Below are positions 1 to 7,943 of a stretch of DNA of 35,352 nucleotides, piece by piece. A program made the position numbers and the translations under genes. Origin of the DNA: Opitutaceae bacterium (lineage in GTDB: Bacteria > Verrucomicrobiota > Verrucomicrobiia > Opitutales > Opitutaceae); contig JAQTYQ010000032.1 in assembly GCA_028688225.1 (NCBI GenBank), positions 1-35,352 of the forward strand, read 5' to 3'. The stretch's first letter is position 1; each line of letters opens with the position of its first letter. The notes beneath the pieces are model-generated. The model was given only the letters and a program-made list of their open reading frames with translations. It did no database searches and was not told the origin of the DNA.

Positions 1-2
1 AG

Positions 3-362
3 GGGTTCCTGTTCACGGTCGCAGGGAACTTGGTGGTCAGTCTCTTTCGCAAGCGGAAGTTCATGGTGGACGCGCCGGTAAACGGCAGCCCGCCATTGTA
101 CGTTCTAATAGATGATGCGGATGTTTTCGAAGCGGTCTGCAGCCAGGACGAGCTCGCGCTCATTTCGGAGGCGATTGCAAGCCTGCCTTCCCGTTGCCGG
201 CAGGTTCTGGTTCGGCGCCTCCTCCAGGGACGGGATTGCCGGGACATTGCCGGGGAGCTCGGGATCGCGGAGCAAACGGTCCGGGTCCTGTTGGCGCGTG
301 GCATGAAAAGGTGCGGCAAGTTTCTCCATCAACGCGGTGTCCTGCCAGGAGAGGAGACATGA
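3..362 (+). CDS. ECF-type RNA polymerase sigma factor, C-terminal part (5' end outside window)
   Basis: This is the last 119 residues of a sigma-70 family (ECF, FecI-like) factor that would direct RNA polymerase to the promoters of this locus. The frame is open to the window edge and its first residues (GFLFTVAGNLVVSLFRKRKF) match the end of region 2, so the start lies upstream; the internal ATG at 30 is not the true start. Region 4 follows: LISEAIASLPSRCRQVLVRR and then a helix-turn-helix (DIAGELGIAEQTVRVLLARG). The stop overlaps the next gene's start as ATGA, so sigma factor and FecR-like regulator are translationally coupled, the usual FecI/FecR arrangement. Which signal it answers to is not visible; the STN receptor downstream suggests a substrate imported across the outer membrane. 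Confidence 0.88.
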   Translation, partial: GFLFTVAGNLVVSLFRKRKFMVDAPVNGSPPLYVLIDDADVFEAVCSQDELALISEAIASLPSRCRQVLVRRLLQGRDCRDIAGELGIAEQTVRVLLARGMKRCGKFLHQRGVLPGEET

Positions 363-1417
363 AACCGTTCGGCAGAATTCCTCCTGAACCCCGGATTCCT
401 TTCGGTCGCGGCTCCCCCAGGGATATGGCCGCGGAGTGGCTGGCGTTGCGTGAATGCGGCTTTTCGGCGGAAAAGCAGGCGGAATTCAGCCGTTGGCTGC
501 TGGCCGACCCGCGCCATGCCGCAGCCGTCAGGGAGCTCGAATCCGCATGGAGGTTGATGCGAAAGCCCTTCCTGACCGGCCAGGCGGCGTCCGTCGAGGA
601 GGTCATCGCGCAACAGGTCCGGCGAAAAAGCCGACATCGCCGGCGCGCGGTCATCGGGGTTTCGCTCGCCGGGCTGGCCGCCGCGCTGCTGCTGGCGGTG
701 ATTCCGTGGTGGACGCCGGTCGCGGAGTCGGCGCCCGCCGCTCCCGGCTCGGCGCGGATCCGGCCCCAGCGGGAGATCCTGGCCGACGGCTCGGTGGTCG
801 ATTTGAACGCGGGAGCGGAGATCGCCGTGAATTTTTCCGCCCGGCAGCGCGAGGTCAGGCTGGTCCGGGGCGAGGCCCATTTCAGCGTGGCCAAGAACCC
901 CGCGCGGCCGTTCGTGGTCACCGCCGGCATGGTCTCCGTCAGGGCGGTCGGCACGAAATTTGAGGTGCGTTTGGATCCCAGGTTGGTCGACGTGCTGGTG
1001 ACGGAGGGCAAGGTTTCCGTGGAGCAGCTTCCGCCCGCCCCGGGAAGCGCCTCCGGGGTGACCCCGGCCGAACCCATCCTCCTCGTGGCCGGCCACCGGG
1101 TCACGGTGCCGGAAAGAACGGATTCCACCGTAGCGTGGCAGGTCAAGTCCGTGCCGGTGGCCGAAATCCGCCGGGCCCTGGCGTGGCGAAATCTTCGGGT
1201 GGAGTTCACTAACCTGCGTCTGGGCGAGGCGGTGGCGATGTTCAACCGGGAGAACTCCAAGCAACTGCTTTTGCGCGATGACGCGCTGGCGGGAATCCGC
1301 ATCAGCGGCATTTTCTGGATCGATGATCCGGAAGGGTTTTCCCGGCTGATCGAGGCCAGCGCCGGACTCAAAGCGGTTCATGACAGCGACGACCGGATCG
1401 TGCTGCATCAGCCATAG
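359..1417 (+). CDS. FecR-family anti-sigma factor / transmembrane sensor
   Basis: A 352-residue inner-membrane regulator that would relay a signal from the outer-membrane receptor to the preceding sigma factor. Domains: N-terminal cytoplasmic DUF4880-like region (about 22-65, 'AAEWLALRECGFSAEKQAEF'), a single membrane span (about 97-117), the periplasmic FecR domain (about 133-225, with LADGSVVDLNAGAEI, VRGEAHFSV and VRAVGTKFEV), and a C-terminal STN-like segment (about 265-350) typical of the DUF4974 type. A longer open frame starts at 194, but I choose 359 because it is preceded by GGAG, overlaps the sigma gene by ATGA, and gives a normal FecR N-terminus. A 205-base gap then leads to the receptor gene. 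Family assignment is secure; the partner pairing is inferred from position. Confidence 0.92.
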   Translation: MKPFGRIPPEPRIPFGRGSPRDMAAEWLALRECGFSAEKQAEFSRWLLADPRHAAAVRELESAWRLMRKPFLTGQAASVEEVIAQQVRRKSRHRRRAVIGVSLAGLAAALLLAVIPWWTPVAESAPAAPGSARIRPQREILADGSVVDLNAGAEIAVNFSARQREVRLVRGEAHFSVAKNPARPFVVTAGMVSVRAVGTKFEVRLDPRLVDVLVTEGKVSVEQLPPAPGSASGVTPAEPILLVAGHRVTVPERTDSTVAWQVKSVPVAEIRRALAWRNLRVEFTNLRLGEAVAMFNRENSKQLLLRDDALAGIRISGIFWIDDPEGFSRLIEASAGLKAVHDSDDRIVLHQP

Positions 1418-1622
1418 CTGCTCGGCTGCACCGAAGCATCGCCCAACCGGGCCGCGATGGGCCGGAGGCGCTCGGACCATCTCCGTGCCTGCGGGACGCC
1501 GGGAAAGTGGCGGCGGGCAGTAAATGGAAGCGGGGCGCGGCGCGTTTAGTTTAGTAACCAGTCCCCGCCTGCGGTTGTTCTTTCGAATCTGCGGGGGCAC
1601 CAACGACTCCTCCCAACACCCC
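1418..1622. other. Intergenic region upstream of the TonB-dependent receptor
   Basis: 205 bases between the FecR-like gene and the receptor. The receptor promoter would be expected here, perhaps recognised by the ECF factor, but I see no convincing -35/-10 pair. CCCCGC (1563-1568) and GCGGGG (1591-1596) could pair in a 6-bp stem with a 22-base loop 27 bases before the receptor start. The receptor start itself lacks a Shine-Dalgarno sequence; the bases before it are C-rich. Confidence 0.3.
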
Positions 1623-4313
1623 ATGCATACCACCCGACCCTGGAACCTCCTCTGCCAACGGCTCGCCCGCCTCGGCTGCCTTGCGCTCGCCGGCATCGCC
1701 TTGACCCTGCAGGCCGCCGATGAAGGCGACGCGAAGTCCTTCGACATTCCCGCCGGCACGGCCGAAAACTCGCTGAAACAATTTGCCGAACAGTCCGGCG
1801 CCGGAGTCATTTTTGTGACGGACGCCGTCAAAGGGGTGCCGACCCATTCCGTCAAAGGAGCATATTCGGCGCGCGCGGCGCTCGACCTGCTGCTGAAAGA
1901 CATGCCGCTGTTGGTGACGCTGGATGAAAAAACCGGCGCTTTCGCCGTAAGGCGCAAGGACGATGCCGATCAAACAGGCACCCAGCACGGCCAAGCTGAT
2001 CCGGCCCCATCCACCGGGGCGCCCAGCTCGCCGCAGAATAGAGAGACGCCGGCCCAAACTTCTGAAGCTCCAATACAGCTCGCGCCTTTCGCCGTCTCCG
2101 CGAGCAGCAACGTCGGTTACGGCGCGGGAACGACGTCGTCCAGCGGCCGGGTGGTCCAGGCTTACGTCGATGTGCCGCAGTCGGTCGGCGTCCTCACCTC
2201 GGAACTGATGGAAGATTTCCATCTCACGGACAGTCACCTCGCTTTGCAGTCGGCTGTGCCCGGTGTCTTCGTCGACGTCGAGTCGACCAATGGCTGGGTC
2301 GTCATCCGGGGATCGAACACCAACATCCTGTACATCGACGGTACGGTCCAGTCCGGCGGCATCTACGGTTCCATGATCATGCCCACGCAGTTTTTTGACC
2401 GGATCGAGGTTGTCAAAGGGCCGACCTCGGCCGCCTTCGGGGTGGGGCAGCCGGGAGGAATCATCAACTACGTCACGAAAACACCCCAAGGCAAGACCTC
2501 TACAAAGGTGTCGACCAGCGCCTCGGCGTTGCCGGATGGCTCCCGGCCGGGCTACAACGTGATGATTGATTCCCAAGGCTACGCCGGCAACAGCGGGAAA
2601 CTGCAGTACCGCCTTGTGGCCGTCCAGGCCGAGGGGAAGACCTCCAATTTTGGCGGCATTCCCGTGGGCACGACCGGCGCGCAGTTGGCGCTGAACTACA
2701 AGTTCGATGCCAAGACGAATGTGCAATTCATCGTGGCGAACACCAAGGAGGTTCAACCCGGTCTGGACAGTTTTCGCATGTTTTACTCGGAGGCGGCGGC
2801 CGAGGCTTCCGGCGTTTGGCCTTTCGCGGGGAATCCACATCCGTATGTGGTGCTGCCGCGCCTGCTCCGCCCCGAAGATCGGGTGCAGAATCCAGGGTTT
2901 GAAACAAACCAGAACCGGCTCTTTCGCACCAGCCTGATCGTGACCCATAATTTCAACGAAGGCACCAGCCTCCGGAACGCGCTGGTGGTGGACCAGCAGG
3001 AAGGGCAGTACCATTACGGCTTTCCCACGATGGTGGCGACCCCCGCGAGCAACGGCGACATCCTCACGCGCAGCTTTCTGATCAAGTGGCCGACGTGGTC
3101 CCATACGACCAGCGACACGCTCGACTTCATCAACATCCACAAGGCGCCCTTCGGCGTGACATTCAAGACGCTGATCGGCGGCGATTACTATGTCACCAAT
3201 CTGAGCCAGAGTTTTGCTGTCGCCACACCGACCGTCACGTTCGATCCTTATGACCCGCACCCCATCAACATCAACCGGTTCATCGATCCGAACAAGACAG
3301 ACGGCATCAACGGATTTCTCGAGGTCGGCGCTTGGAACAAACGGGCACGGGGATACGGATGGTATTTCCAGGAAGATGTGAGCTTCTGGCAGGATCGCAT
3401 CATCCTCTCCGGCGCCTGGCGGGTGGACTACGTGAACAGCGTGCAGGCATCAAGAAACGGCATCGACAGCACGACCAACGGCTGGCTCAACACCAAGGGC
3501 GCCCCCCGTCTGGCTTTGACCATCAAGCCGAAAAGCTGGTTGTCATTTTACGGTCTCTATAGCGTGCACAAGGATCCGCCGCAGACCGGCCCCAGATACT
3601 TCATCCAGGGCGAACCCCTGCCGCAGGATCAATTCCCGGGCATCACGTACGACGCGCAAATCAGCTACCAGCCCGAGGGCTATACGATCGAGGGCGGCGC
3701 GAAGGCCACCTTGCTGGGCGGAAAGATCATGGCGAGCCTCGCCATCTACCACGAGATCATCAAAGGCACGATCAGCTCGGGTGAGCCCTCGGGCCAGTAT
3801 GTTCAGCCCGACGGCAGCATCACCACCTATGGAACCGCCCGTGTCGGGGGACCCAATATCCATGGTTACGAGGCCCAAATCACCGGCCAGTTGACGGACC
3901 GGCTGGTGTTCGACGCGCGCTATGGCTCGACCCAAGGGCACGACATACCCTTTGCGAGCGGTTACCCTGCGCTCATCAGGTTTCCCGATACTTTTGGCTT
4001 CAACGGCAAGTACGACTTCGGCGACCTGCATGGGAACGGCTTTTTCGCGACGCTCGGATTCAACTGGTTCGGACGTTCCCTGATAGCCCAAAATGTGAAC
4101 CTGAGCAGCAAAGGCCCCGGTGGCGACCCCCATGCCTACATTTGGCAGGGCGCGCAGCATCTTGTTGACGCCGGCGTCGGCTACCGCTGGGGCAACGGAC
4201 GTCAGAGAGTCTCCCTTTTCTGCACCAACTTGATGAACGACGTGGTGAACCCGCATAACAACGGATTCTTGCCCAGCCGGCAGCTCACCGCCAACTATAC
4301 GATCAGCTTCTGA
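1623..4313 (+). CDS. TonB-dependent outer-membrane receptor with N-terminal STN signalling domain
   Basis: An 896-residue outer-membrane transporter driven by TonB. A signal peptide (about 1-32, 'LGCLALAGIALTLQAA') is followed by an STN domain (about 38-112, starting FDIPAGTAENSLKQF), the domain that contacts a FecR-type sensor. A linker with IQLAPFAVSASSNVGYGAG leads to the plug (about 178-310: DVPQSVGVLTSELM, VVIRGSNTNILYIDG, FDRIEVVKGPTSAAFGVG, GGIINYVTK). The rest is a 22-strand-type barrel ending in the aromatic C-terminus NYTISF, the usual BAM signal. The frame opens at 1524, but only the ATG at 1623 gives a signal peptide. With the sigma and FecR genes it forms a trans-envelope regulatory set. 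Downstream secreted hydrolases suggest a carbohydrate-derived ligand, although a siderophore cannot be excluded; there is no SusD partner. Confidence 0.93.
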   Translation: MHTTRPWNLLCQRLARLGCLALAGIALTLQAADEGDAKSFDIPAGTAENSLKQFAEQSGAGVIFVTDAVKGVPTHSVKGAYSARAALDLLLKDMPLLVTLDEKTGAFAVRRKDDADQTGTQHGQADPAPSTGAPSSPQNRETPAQTSEAPIQLAPFAVSASSNVGYGAGTTSSSGRVVQAYVDVPQSVGVLTSELMEDFHLTDSHLALQSAVPGVFVDVESTNGWVVIRGSNTNILYIDGTVQSGGIYGSMIMPTQFFDRIEVVKGPTSAAFGVGQPGGIINYVTKTPQGKTSTKVSTSASALPDGSRPGYNVMIDSQGYAGNSGKLQYRLVAVQAEGKTSNFGGIPVGTTGAQLALNYKFDAKTNVQFIVANTKEVQPGLDSFRMFYSEAAAEASGVWPFAGNPHPYVVLPRLLRPEDRVQNPGFETNQNRLFRTSLIVTHNFNEGTSLRNALVVDQQEGQYHYGFPTMVATPASNGDILTRSFLIKWPTWSHTTSDTLDFINIHKAPFGVTFKTLIGGDYYVTNLSQSFAVATPTVTFDPYDPHPININRFIDPNKTDGINGFLEVGAWNKRARGYGWYFQEDVSFWQDRIILSGAWRVDYVNSVQASRNGIDSTTNGWLNTKGAPRLALTIKPKSWLSFYGLYSVHKDPPQTGPRYFIQGEPLPQDQFPGITYDAQISYQPEGYTIEGGAKATLLGGKIMASLAIYHEIIKGTISSGEPSGQYVQPDGSITTYGTARVGGPNIHGYEAQITGQLTDRLVFDARYGSTQGHDIPFASGYPALIRFPDTFGFNGKYDFGDLHGNGFFATLGFNWFGRSLIAQNVNLSSKGPGGDPHAYIWQGAQHLVDAGVGYRWGNGRQRVSLFCTNLMNDVVNPHNNGFLPSRQLTANYTISF

Positions 4314-4508
4314 TCCGATCATCCCACGTTGTGCTTTGGTTTCGGGGGATTAAATCGCTTGCAGGGCTGGTCCGGGCCTGAAAGAAAGGCCCGGATCGTG
4401 GCGTTCAACCCCAACACGCAACGGCTGGCCAAGCTCACCTTGGACGGGCAGGCGTATGAACTCGCGCCCCAAAGCATCCGCCCGATCAATGTGAAAACAG
4501 CATTCTGA
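4314..4508 (+). pseudogene. Short gene remnant in frame with, and directly after, the receptor stop
   Basis: After the receptor's TGA the same frame stays open for 65 codons to a TGA at 4506-4508, with no ATG. The last 40 codons read like real protein: RIVAFNPNTQRLAKLTLDG, then YELAPQSIRPINV. This resembles the closing beta-sandwich of a secreted glycosidase ('NPT..., L.LDG..., LAPQS'). I read it as the 3' end of a deleted gene, not part of the receptor, whose natural end is ISF. The family is unknown. Confidence 0.4.
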
Positions 4509-4610
4509 TCCGAAGTAACACCAGAGCGATGCCGCAAGGACTTCGATTGGCGCGTGTCCGGTGGCTTGCGTCGGCGGTTCTCTCCTCGCAGAAGCAAATC
4601 TCAACCGCTG

Positions 4611-6590
4611 ATGAACATGAACCACCATTCTATGATCCGGCGGATAAGCCGTTGGGCGCTCCTGCTGACCGCATTGCATCAGGCCCACGCCGCCGATCCC
4701 GCCGCTGTCTTCCGCCTCGAGGTCGATCCCGTCCATGCCCGGGTCCCCGTGTTGAGTTGGGACACGGAAGGCGGTGATCGGGCCAAGATGAATCTGCTGC
4801 GGACCGACACCGCCGTCGGCCTGCGAATCAAGATGAACGGCCAATGGCGCGGCGGCGAGACGTTCGCGACCCGGGTCGAGAAAGCCGGCGGCGCGGAAAC
4901 GTGCTATCGCCTCGCCCTCGCCCCGGACGCGGAATTGGAGTGGCGGCTCCAGCCCGGCGCGGGCCGGCTGACGATGACCTTCGCCGCCCATGGAGCCGGC
5001 TTGAGCCGCGTGGAAGGCCTCGAGCTGGAATTTCCTTTCGATCCGCGGGTCGCCGCCACCACGCTCCTTCCCCAGGTCTGGGACGACGAGGGAAAACTTC
5101 ACCTGCCGGCGATCATTAGCGCGCCAGACTTCGGCCAGATGCTCCTCCAGGCCACACCGCAGGCAGACCTCAAAGGCCGGCTGATTGGCAGCCGCGCCAA
5201 TCACACCGTCGATTTCACGTTGGAACTGCCCGTGCCGCAACCGGACGCGACGATCAGCCTCACCCTGGAGCCGGTGCGCCTGCCGACGCCCGCCGGCTTG
5301 CAGGACCAATCGCTGTGGCACGCGGCGCGGCGCGGCTGGTTCAACGCCTTCGAACCGAGCGCCCAGTGGGGGGACTGGGGCTACGGCGACCGCACGTTTG
5401 GCGCGCCCGCCGGCATTCTCGCCAACAACGTGGTCAGCGATCCGACGAGCTGCATGATCTACTCTTGGGGCGATCAAGCCCTGCTGACGCCGCCGTTGCC
5501 GGCGGGCATTTCCATGCCTGGTTTGGTGCGACGCACCGTGGATTGGTGGCTTGATCACCGCACCAAGCCCACCGGTGAGGTCACCTCCTACTGGGACTAC
5601 GCGGACATGCTTGACACCAGTGCCAGCCCGTTGATCGCCGCGTGGGATTACGTCGAAGCCACCGGCGATCGTGCCTGGTTGGCGCGGCGCATCGAGCGCC
5701 TGGAGTTCATCGCTCAGTATCTGGTCAAACGGGATGTGGACAACGACGGGCTGGTGGAATCGACCCACAGCGGCAACTACGGAACCCTCATAGAACCGAT
5801 GCGGGGCGATTCCACCTACGACACCATCAATGCCGGCCACAAAAACGCCTACTGCAACGCCCTGATCTACCGTGCATTCCGGTGCCTGGCCGACCTGGAG
5901 AGGCAATTGCAGCGCCCTGAGCAGCAGCAGCAATATACTGAGCGGGCCGACCGCCTTAAGGCCGCCTACGTCAAAACCTTCTTCAATCCCGCGACCGGCT
6001 GGCTGGCGTGGTGGAAGAGCGAGGACGGCGAAGTGCACGACTTGTCTTCGCCCACGATCAGCAGCCTGGCGATTTGCTACGGCCTGGTCGAACCATCGGC
6101 GGGACGGCAGATGCTCGACCGGCTCTGGACGAAAATGGAGGCGGCCGGCTTCAAGCGGTTTGATCTCGGCGTGCCGGTCACGCTCGTCCCCATCCGGCGC
6201 GGCGACTACTTGATAGGGTTGGAGGGGCCCGGGACCGGTGTGCCCAAGAAAGAGGACGGCTCGGACACGTTCGGTCAGTATCTCAACGGCGGCGTCATGG
6301 TGAGTGACGCGCTCTATTTCATCACCGCGTTGCACATCACCGGCGAGCACGCCCGGGGCGACCGCATCCTGCGGGCGATGGTGGAACGGCAGGAGCGGGG
6401 CGTTTTCCCCAACGGGGGCGGCTTTCAGAACGGCGTGGTCAACGAGGGCCCGCGCGGCGCCGAGTTCTACACCTGGGACGGCCAGACGACCGGCTACGAA
6501 GGGCACCTGAGCCATAATTTCGCGTTCCTGCAGGCGGTATTTCTGCGTGAACCCGCCTTTCGCGCGCGGCTTTATCGTCCACTACAATAA
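4611..6590 (+). CDS. Secreted six-hairpin glycoside hydrolase (MGH1/GH63-like)
   Basis: A 659-residue exported glycosidase. A signal peptide (MIRRISRWALLLTALHQAHA) covers about 8-27; the frame opens at 4554 but 4611, 4617 or 4632 are the sensible starts. An N-terminal beta-sandwich (about 30-225) precedes an (alpha/alpha)6 barrel (about 235-655). Visible barrel signatures are WGDWGYGDRTFG, VTSYWDYADMLDTSASPL, the 'DVDNDGLVEST' loop common in MGH1/GH63/GH37-like enzymes, the acidic SGNYGTLIEPMRGDSTYDT stretch and the closing WDGQTTGYEGHLSHNF. These suggest an inverting glycosidase with acidic residues in the central cavity, but the exact family and linkage are not readable. Another reading frame continues past its end (see 6592-6702), so the C-terminus may have been altered by a frameshift. 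Confidence 0.8.
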   Translation: MNMNHHSMIRRISRWALLLTALHQAHAADPAAVFRLEVDPVHARVPVLSWDTEGGDRAKMNLLRTDTAVGLRIKMNGQWRGGETFATRVEKAGGAETCYRLALAPDAELEWRLQPGAGRLTMTFAAHGAGLSRVEGLELEFPFDPRVAATTLLPQVWDDEGKLHLPAIISAPDFGQMLLQATPQADLKGRLIGSRANHTVDFTLELPVPQPDATISLTLEPVRLPTPAGLQDQSLWHAARRGWFNAFEPSAQWGDWGYGDRTFGAPAGILANNVVSDPTSCMIYSWGDQALLTPPLPAGISMPGLVRRTVDWWLDHRTKPTGEVTSYWDYADMLDTSASPLIAAWDYVEATGDRAWLARRIERLEFIAQYLVKRDVDNDGLVESTHSGNYGTLIEPMRGDSTYDTINAGHKNAYCNALIYRAFRCLADLERQLQRPEQQQQYTERADRLKAAYVKTFFNPATGWLAWWKSEDGEVHDLSSPTISSLAICYGLVEPSAGRQMLDRLWTKMEAAGFKRFDLGVPVTLVPIRRGDYLIGLEGPGTGVPKKEDGSDTFGQYLNGGVMVSDALYFITALHITGEHARGDRILRAMVERQERGVFPNGGGFQNGVVNEGPRGAEFYTWDGQTTGYEGHLSHNFAFLQAVFLREPAFRARLYRPLQ

Positions 6591-6591
6591 G

Positions 6592-6702
6592 ACTGGTTTC
6601 TCCTTCTTCCGCGTCGGGACCCCGCACCAACTGCAGTTTCACCGCCCGCCAGATGCCAAAGGAATCGTTGATCTCGGCGTTCTACAACAAATGTCCGGAT
6701 AA
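6592..6702 (+). pseudogene. Protein-like reading frame crossing the glycosidase stop (+1 frame)
   Basis: The +1 frame relative to the preceding glycosidase is open from within its last 20 codons, crosses its stop and ends at TAA 6700-6702. It encodes IVHYNKTGFSFFRVGTPHQL and then QFHRPPDAKGIVDLGVLQQM, which looks like real protein and has no start codon of its own. Either it is the remains of a deleted neighbouring gene or the original C-terminus of the glycosidase after a frameshift. The glycosidase end as annotated (FLREPAFRARLYRPL) is also plausible, so I favour a remnant. Confidence 0.35.
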
Positions 6703-6779
6703 GCCAGCTATCAACGGAAAACAGAAATAAGACCAATAAAGCATGCAAACGACGTTACTAAACGAAGGAAGAGATCATT

Positions 6780-7652
6780 ATGTTGAATTTCGGTAAAGGC
6801 AAGGTCAAGATCGCCGGTGTGCAATTCGCGGGACTGCAAGGCGAAAAAAGCAGGAATATCGCTGTGGCGGAGCGAATGATCCGTGATGCGGCCGCGCAAG
6901 GAGCCCAGATCGTAATCACGCCCGAAGTGGCGTTGACTGGATTTGTCGGCGGTGAACGGGAGCGTCCCTTGGCCGAGCCGATTCCTGGCGCAACGGCCGA
7001 GCGGTTTCGGCGGCTGGCGCAAGAACTTGGCGTCTATCTGCTGATCGGAATGTCTGAGCTCGCCGACGGTGAGATACGCAACGCGATGCCGGTTTTTTCA
7101 CCGCACGGCGAAATGATGGGGGTCATGCGCAAGGTTCATATTAATAAGTGGGAGACCGGTGACGGTTGGCGCAATGGGTCGGCGTTTCCGGTTTGGGACT
7201 TCAAGACGCCGACCGGACAATTTCGGGGGGGCATTGCAATCTGTTACGACGTGGAAGTACCCGAGAGCACACGCATCCTGATGCTGGAAGAGGTCGATGT
7301 GATCTTTAACCCTATGGCTGCTGCAGCACCGTCTGCGATGACGAACATTCGTCGAGGTCTTTTGCGAACACGCGCGTTCGAAAACGAGGTCTTCCTATTC
7401 ATGGTCAACCATGCCGCACCACGCCACAATGGACATAGCATGGTTTTTGATTACGAAGGCAACATTGTCCGCGAAATGGATGAAAAAGAGGGGGTTTTCG
7501 TCCAAGAACTGGATCTCGATGCGCTCAACAAATACCGTGCCACCGGCTACTACGGCTTTCACCACCGCCGACCAGAGCTTTACGAAATACTCTCAAACCC
7601 GCTGGGCCAAATCCATCCGGCCAATGCGAACCTTCCTCCAAGCGACAAATAA
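6780..7652 (+). CDS. Nitrilase-superfamily carbon-nitrogen hydrolase
   Basis: A 290-residue cytoplasmic amidase of the nitrilase superfamily; these enzymes hydrolyse nitriles, amides or N-carbamoyl groups through a Cys-Glu-Lys triad. All three residues are visible: Glu49 in ITPEVALTG, Lys118 in MRKVHI and Cys155 in IAICYDVEVPES. There is no signal peptide. The ATG follows GGAAGAG at good spacing, one of the clearer ribosome sites in the window. The gene and especially its flanks (6700-6780 and 7650-7740) are richer in A and T than the surrounding locus, suggesting a separate origin. In this context it might remove an amide or carbamoyl group from an imported sugar derivative, or might simply be unrelated to polysaccharide use. 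The substrate cannot be told from the sequence. Confidence 0.9.
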   Translation: MLNFGKGKVKIAGVQFAGLQGEKSRNIAVAERMIRDAAAQGAQIVITPEVALTGFVGGERERPLAEPIPGATAERFRRLAQELGVYLLIGMSELADGEIRNAMPVFSPHGEMMGVMRKVHINKWETGDGWRNGSAFPVWDFKTPTGQFRGGIAICYDVEVPESTRILMLEEVDVIFNPMAAAAPSAMTNIRRGLLRTRAFENEVFLFMVNHAAPRHNGHSMVFDYEGNIVREMDEKEGVFVQELDLDALNKYRATGYYGFHHRRPELYEILSNPLGQIHPANANLPPSDK

Positions 7653-7693
7653 TCGTTTATTAAGTATTTTGTATGTTATTACAGAATATAGAG

Positions 7694-7707
7694 GGAAAGG
7701 TTTTTCC
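7694..7707. terminator. Weak hairpin after the nitrilase gene
   Basis: GGAAA (7694-7698) and TTTCC (7703-7707) can pair around a short loop, 40 bases after the nitrilase stop. The stem is short and there is no clear U-run after it, so termination is only a possibility. Confidence 0.2.
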
Positions 7708-7791
7708 ATTGATTCAAGTTACTGGAACACTGCCGTGTGAGCCTGATTTCTGACGGGCTCGGCGATGCATTTTAAACCTAAATCCGTATCC

Positions 7792-7804
7792 TTAACCTGG
7801 TTAA
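7792..7804. promoter_or_regulatory. 13-bp palindrome TTAACC-T-GGTTAA, possible operator
   Basis: A perfect 6-bp inverted repeat around one central base lies 132 bases before the Tat-signal protein gene, in a low-GC intergenic region of 284 bases (7653-7936). It has the shape of a dimeric-repressor operator, and LacI-family operators of sugar loci often contain AACCGGTT-like cores, though here the centre is odd. No regulator gene for it is in the window. Confidence 0.35.
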
Positions 7805-7895
7805 TCTCTAAGCGGCGTTGGGTGCGCGTCGGCCATTGTATCGTCTAGCCTCAGAAGCGATCTGCAGTGTGACGAAGTCCCCCCAGCTGTTTGAA

Positions 7896-7943
7896 ATCAT
7901 CGGAGACAGAACACGAACCATCATCGGAGACAAAACATGAACC
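7896..7943 (+). repeat. Tandem duplication of a 24-bp unit spanning a ribosome site and start codon
   Basis: Two adjacent 24-bp copies (7896-7919 and 7920-7943) differ at two positions. Each holds ATCATCGGAGACA followed by a start-codon position: ACG in the first copy and ATG in the second, which is the start of the Tat protein gene. The ribosome site GGAG is therefore duplicated and the upstream copy has no usable ATG. Confidence 0.8.

Noticed and set aside
1551..3260. 569-codon open frame on the - strand
   Set aside because: Antisense to the TonB-dependent receptor; Arg/His-rich shadow.
4350..6515. 721-codon open frame on the - strand
   Set aside because: Antisense to the six-hairpin glycosidase; no family features.
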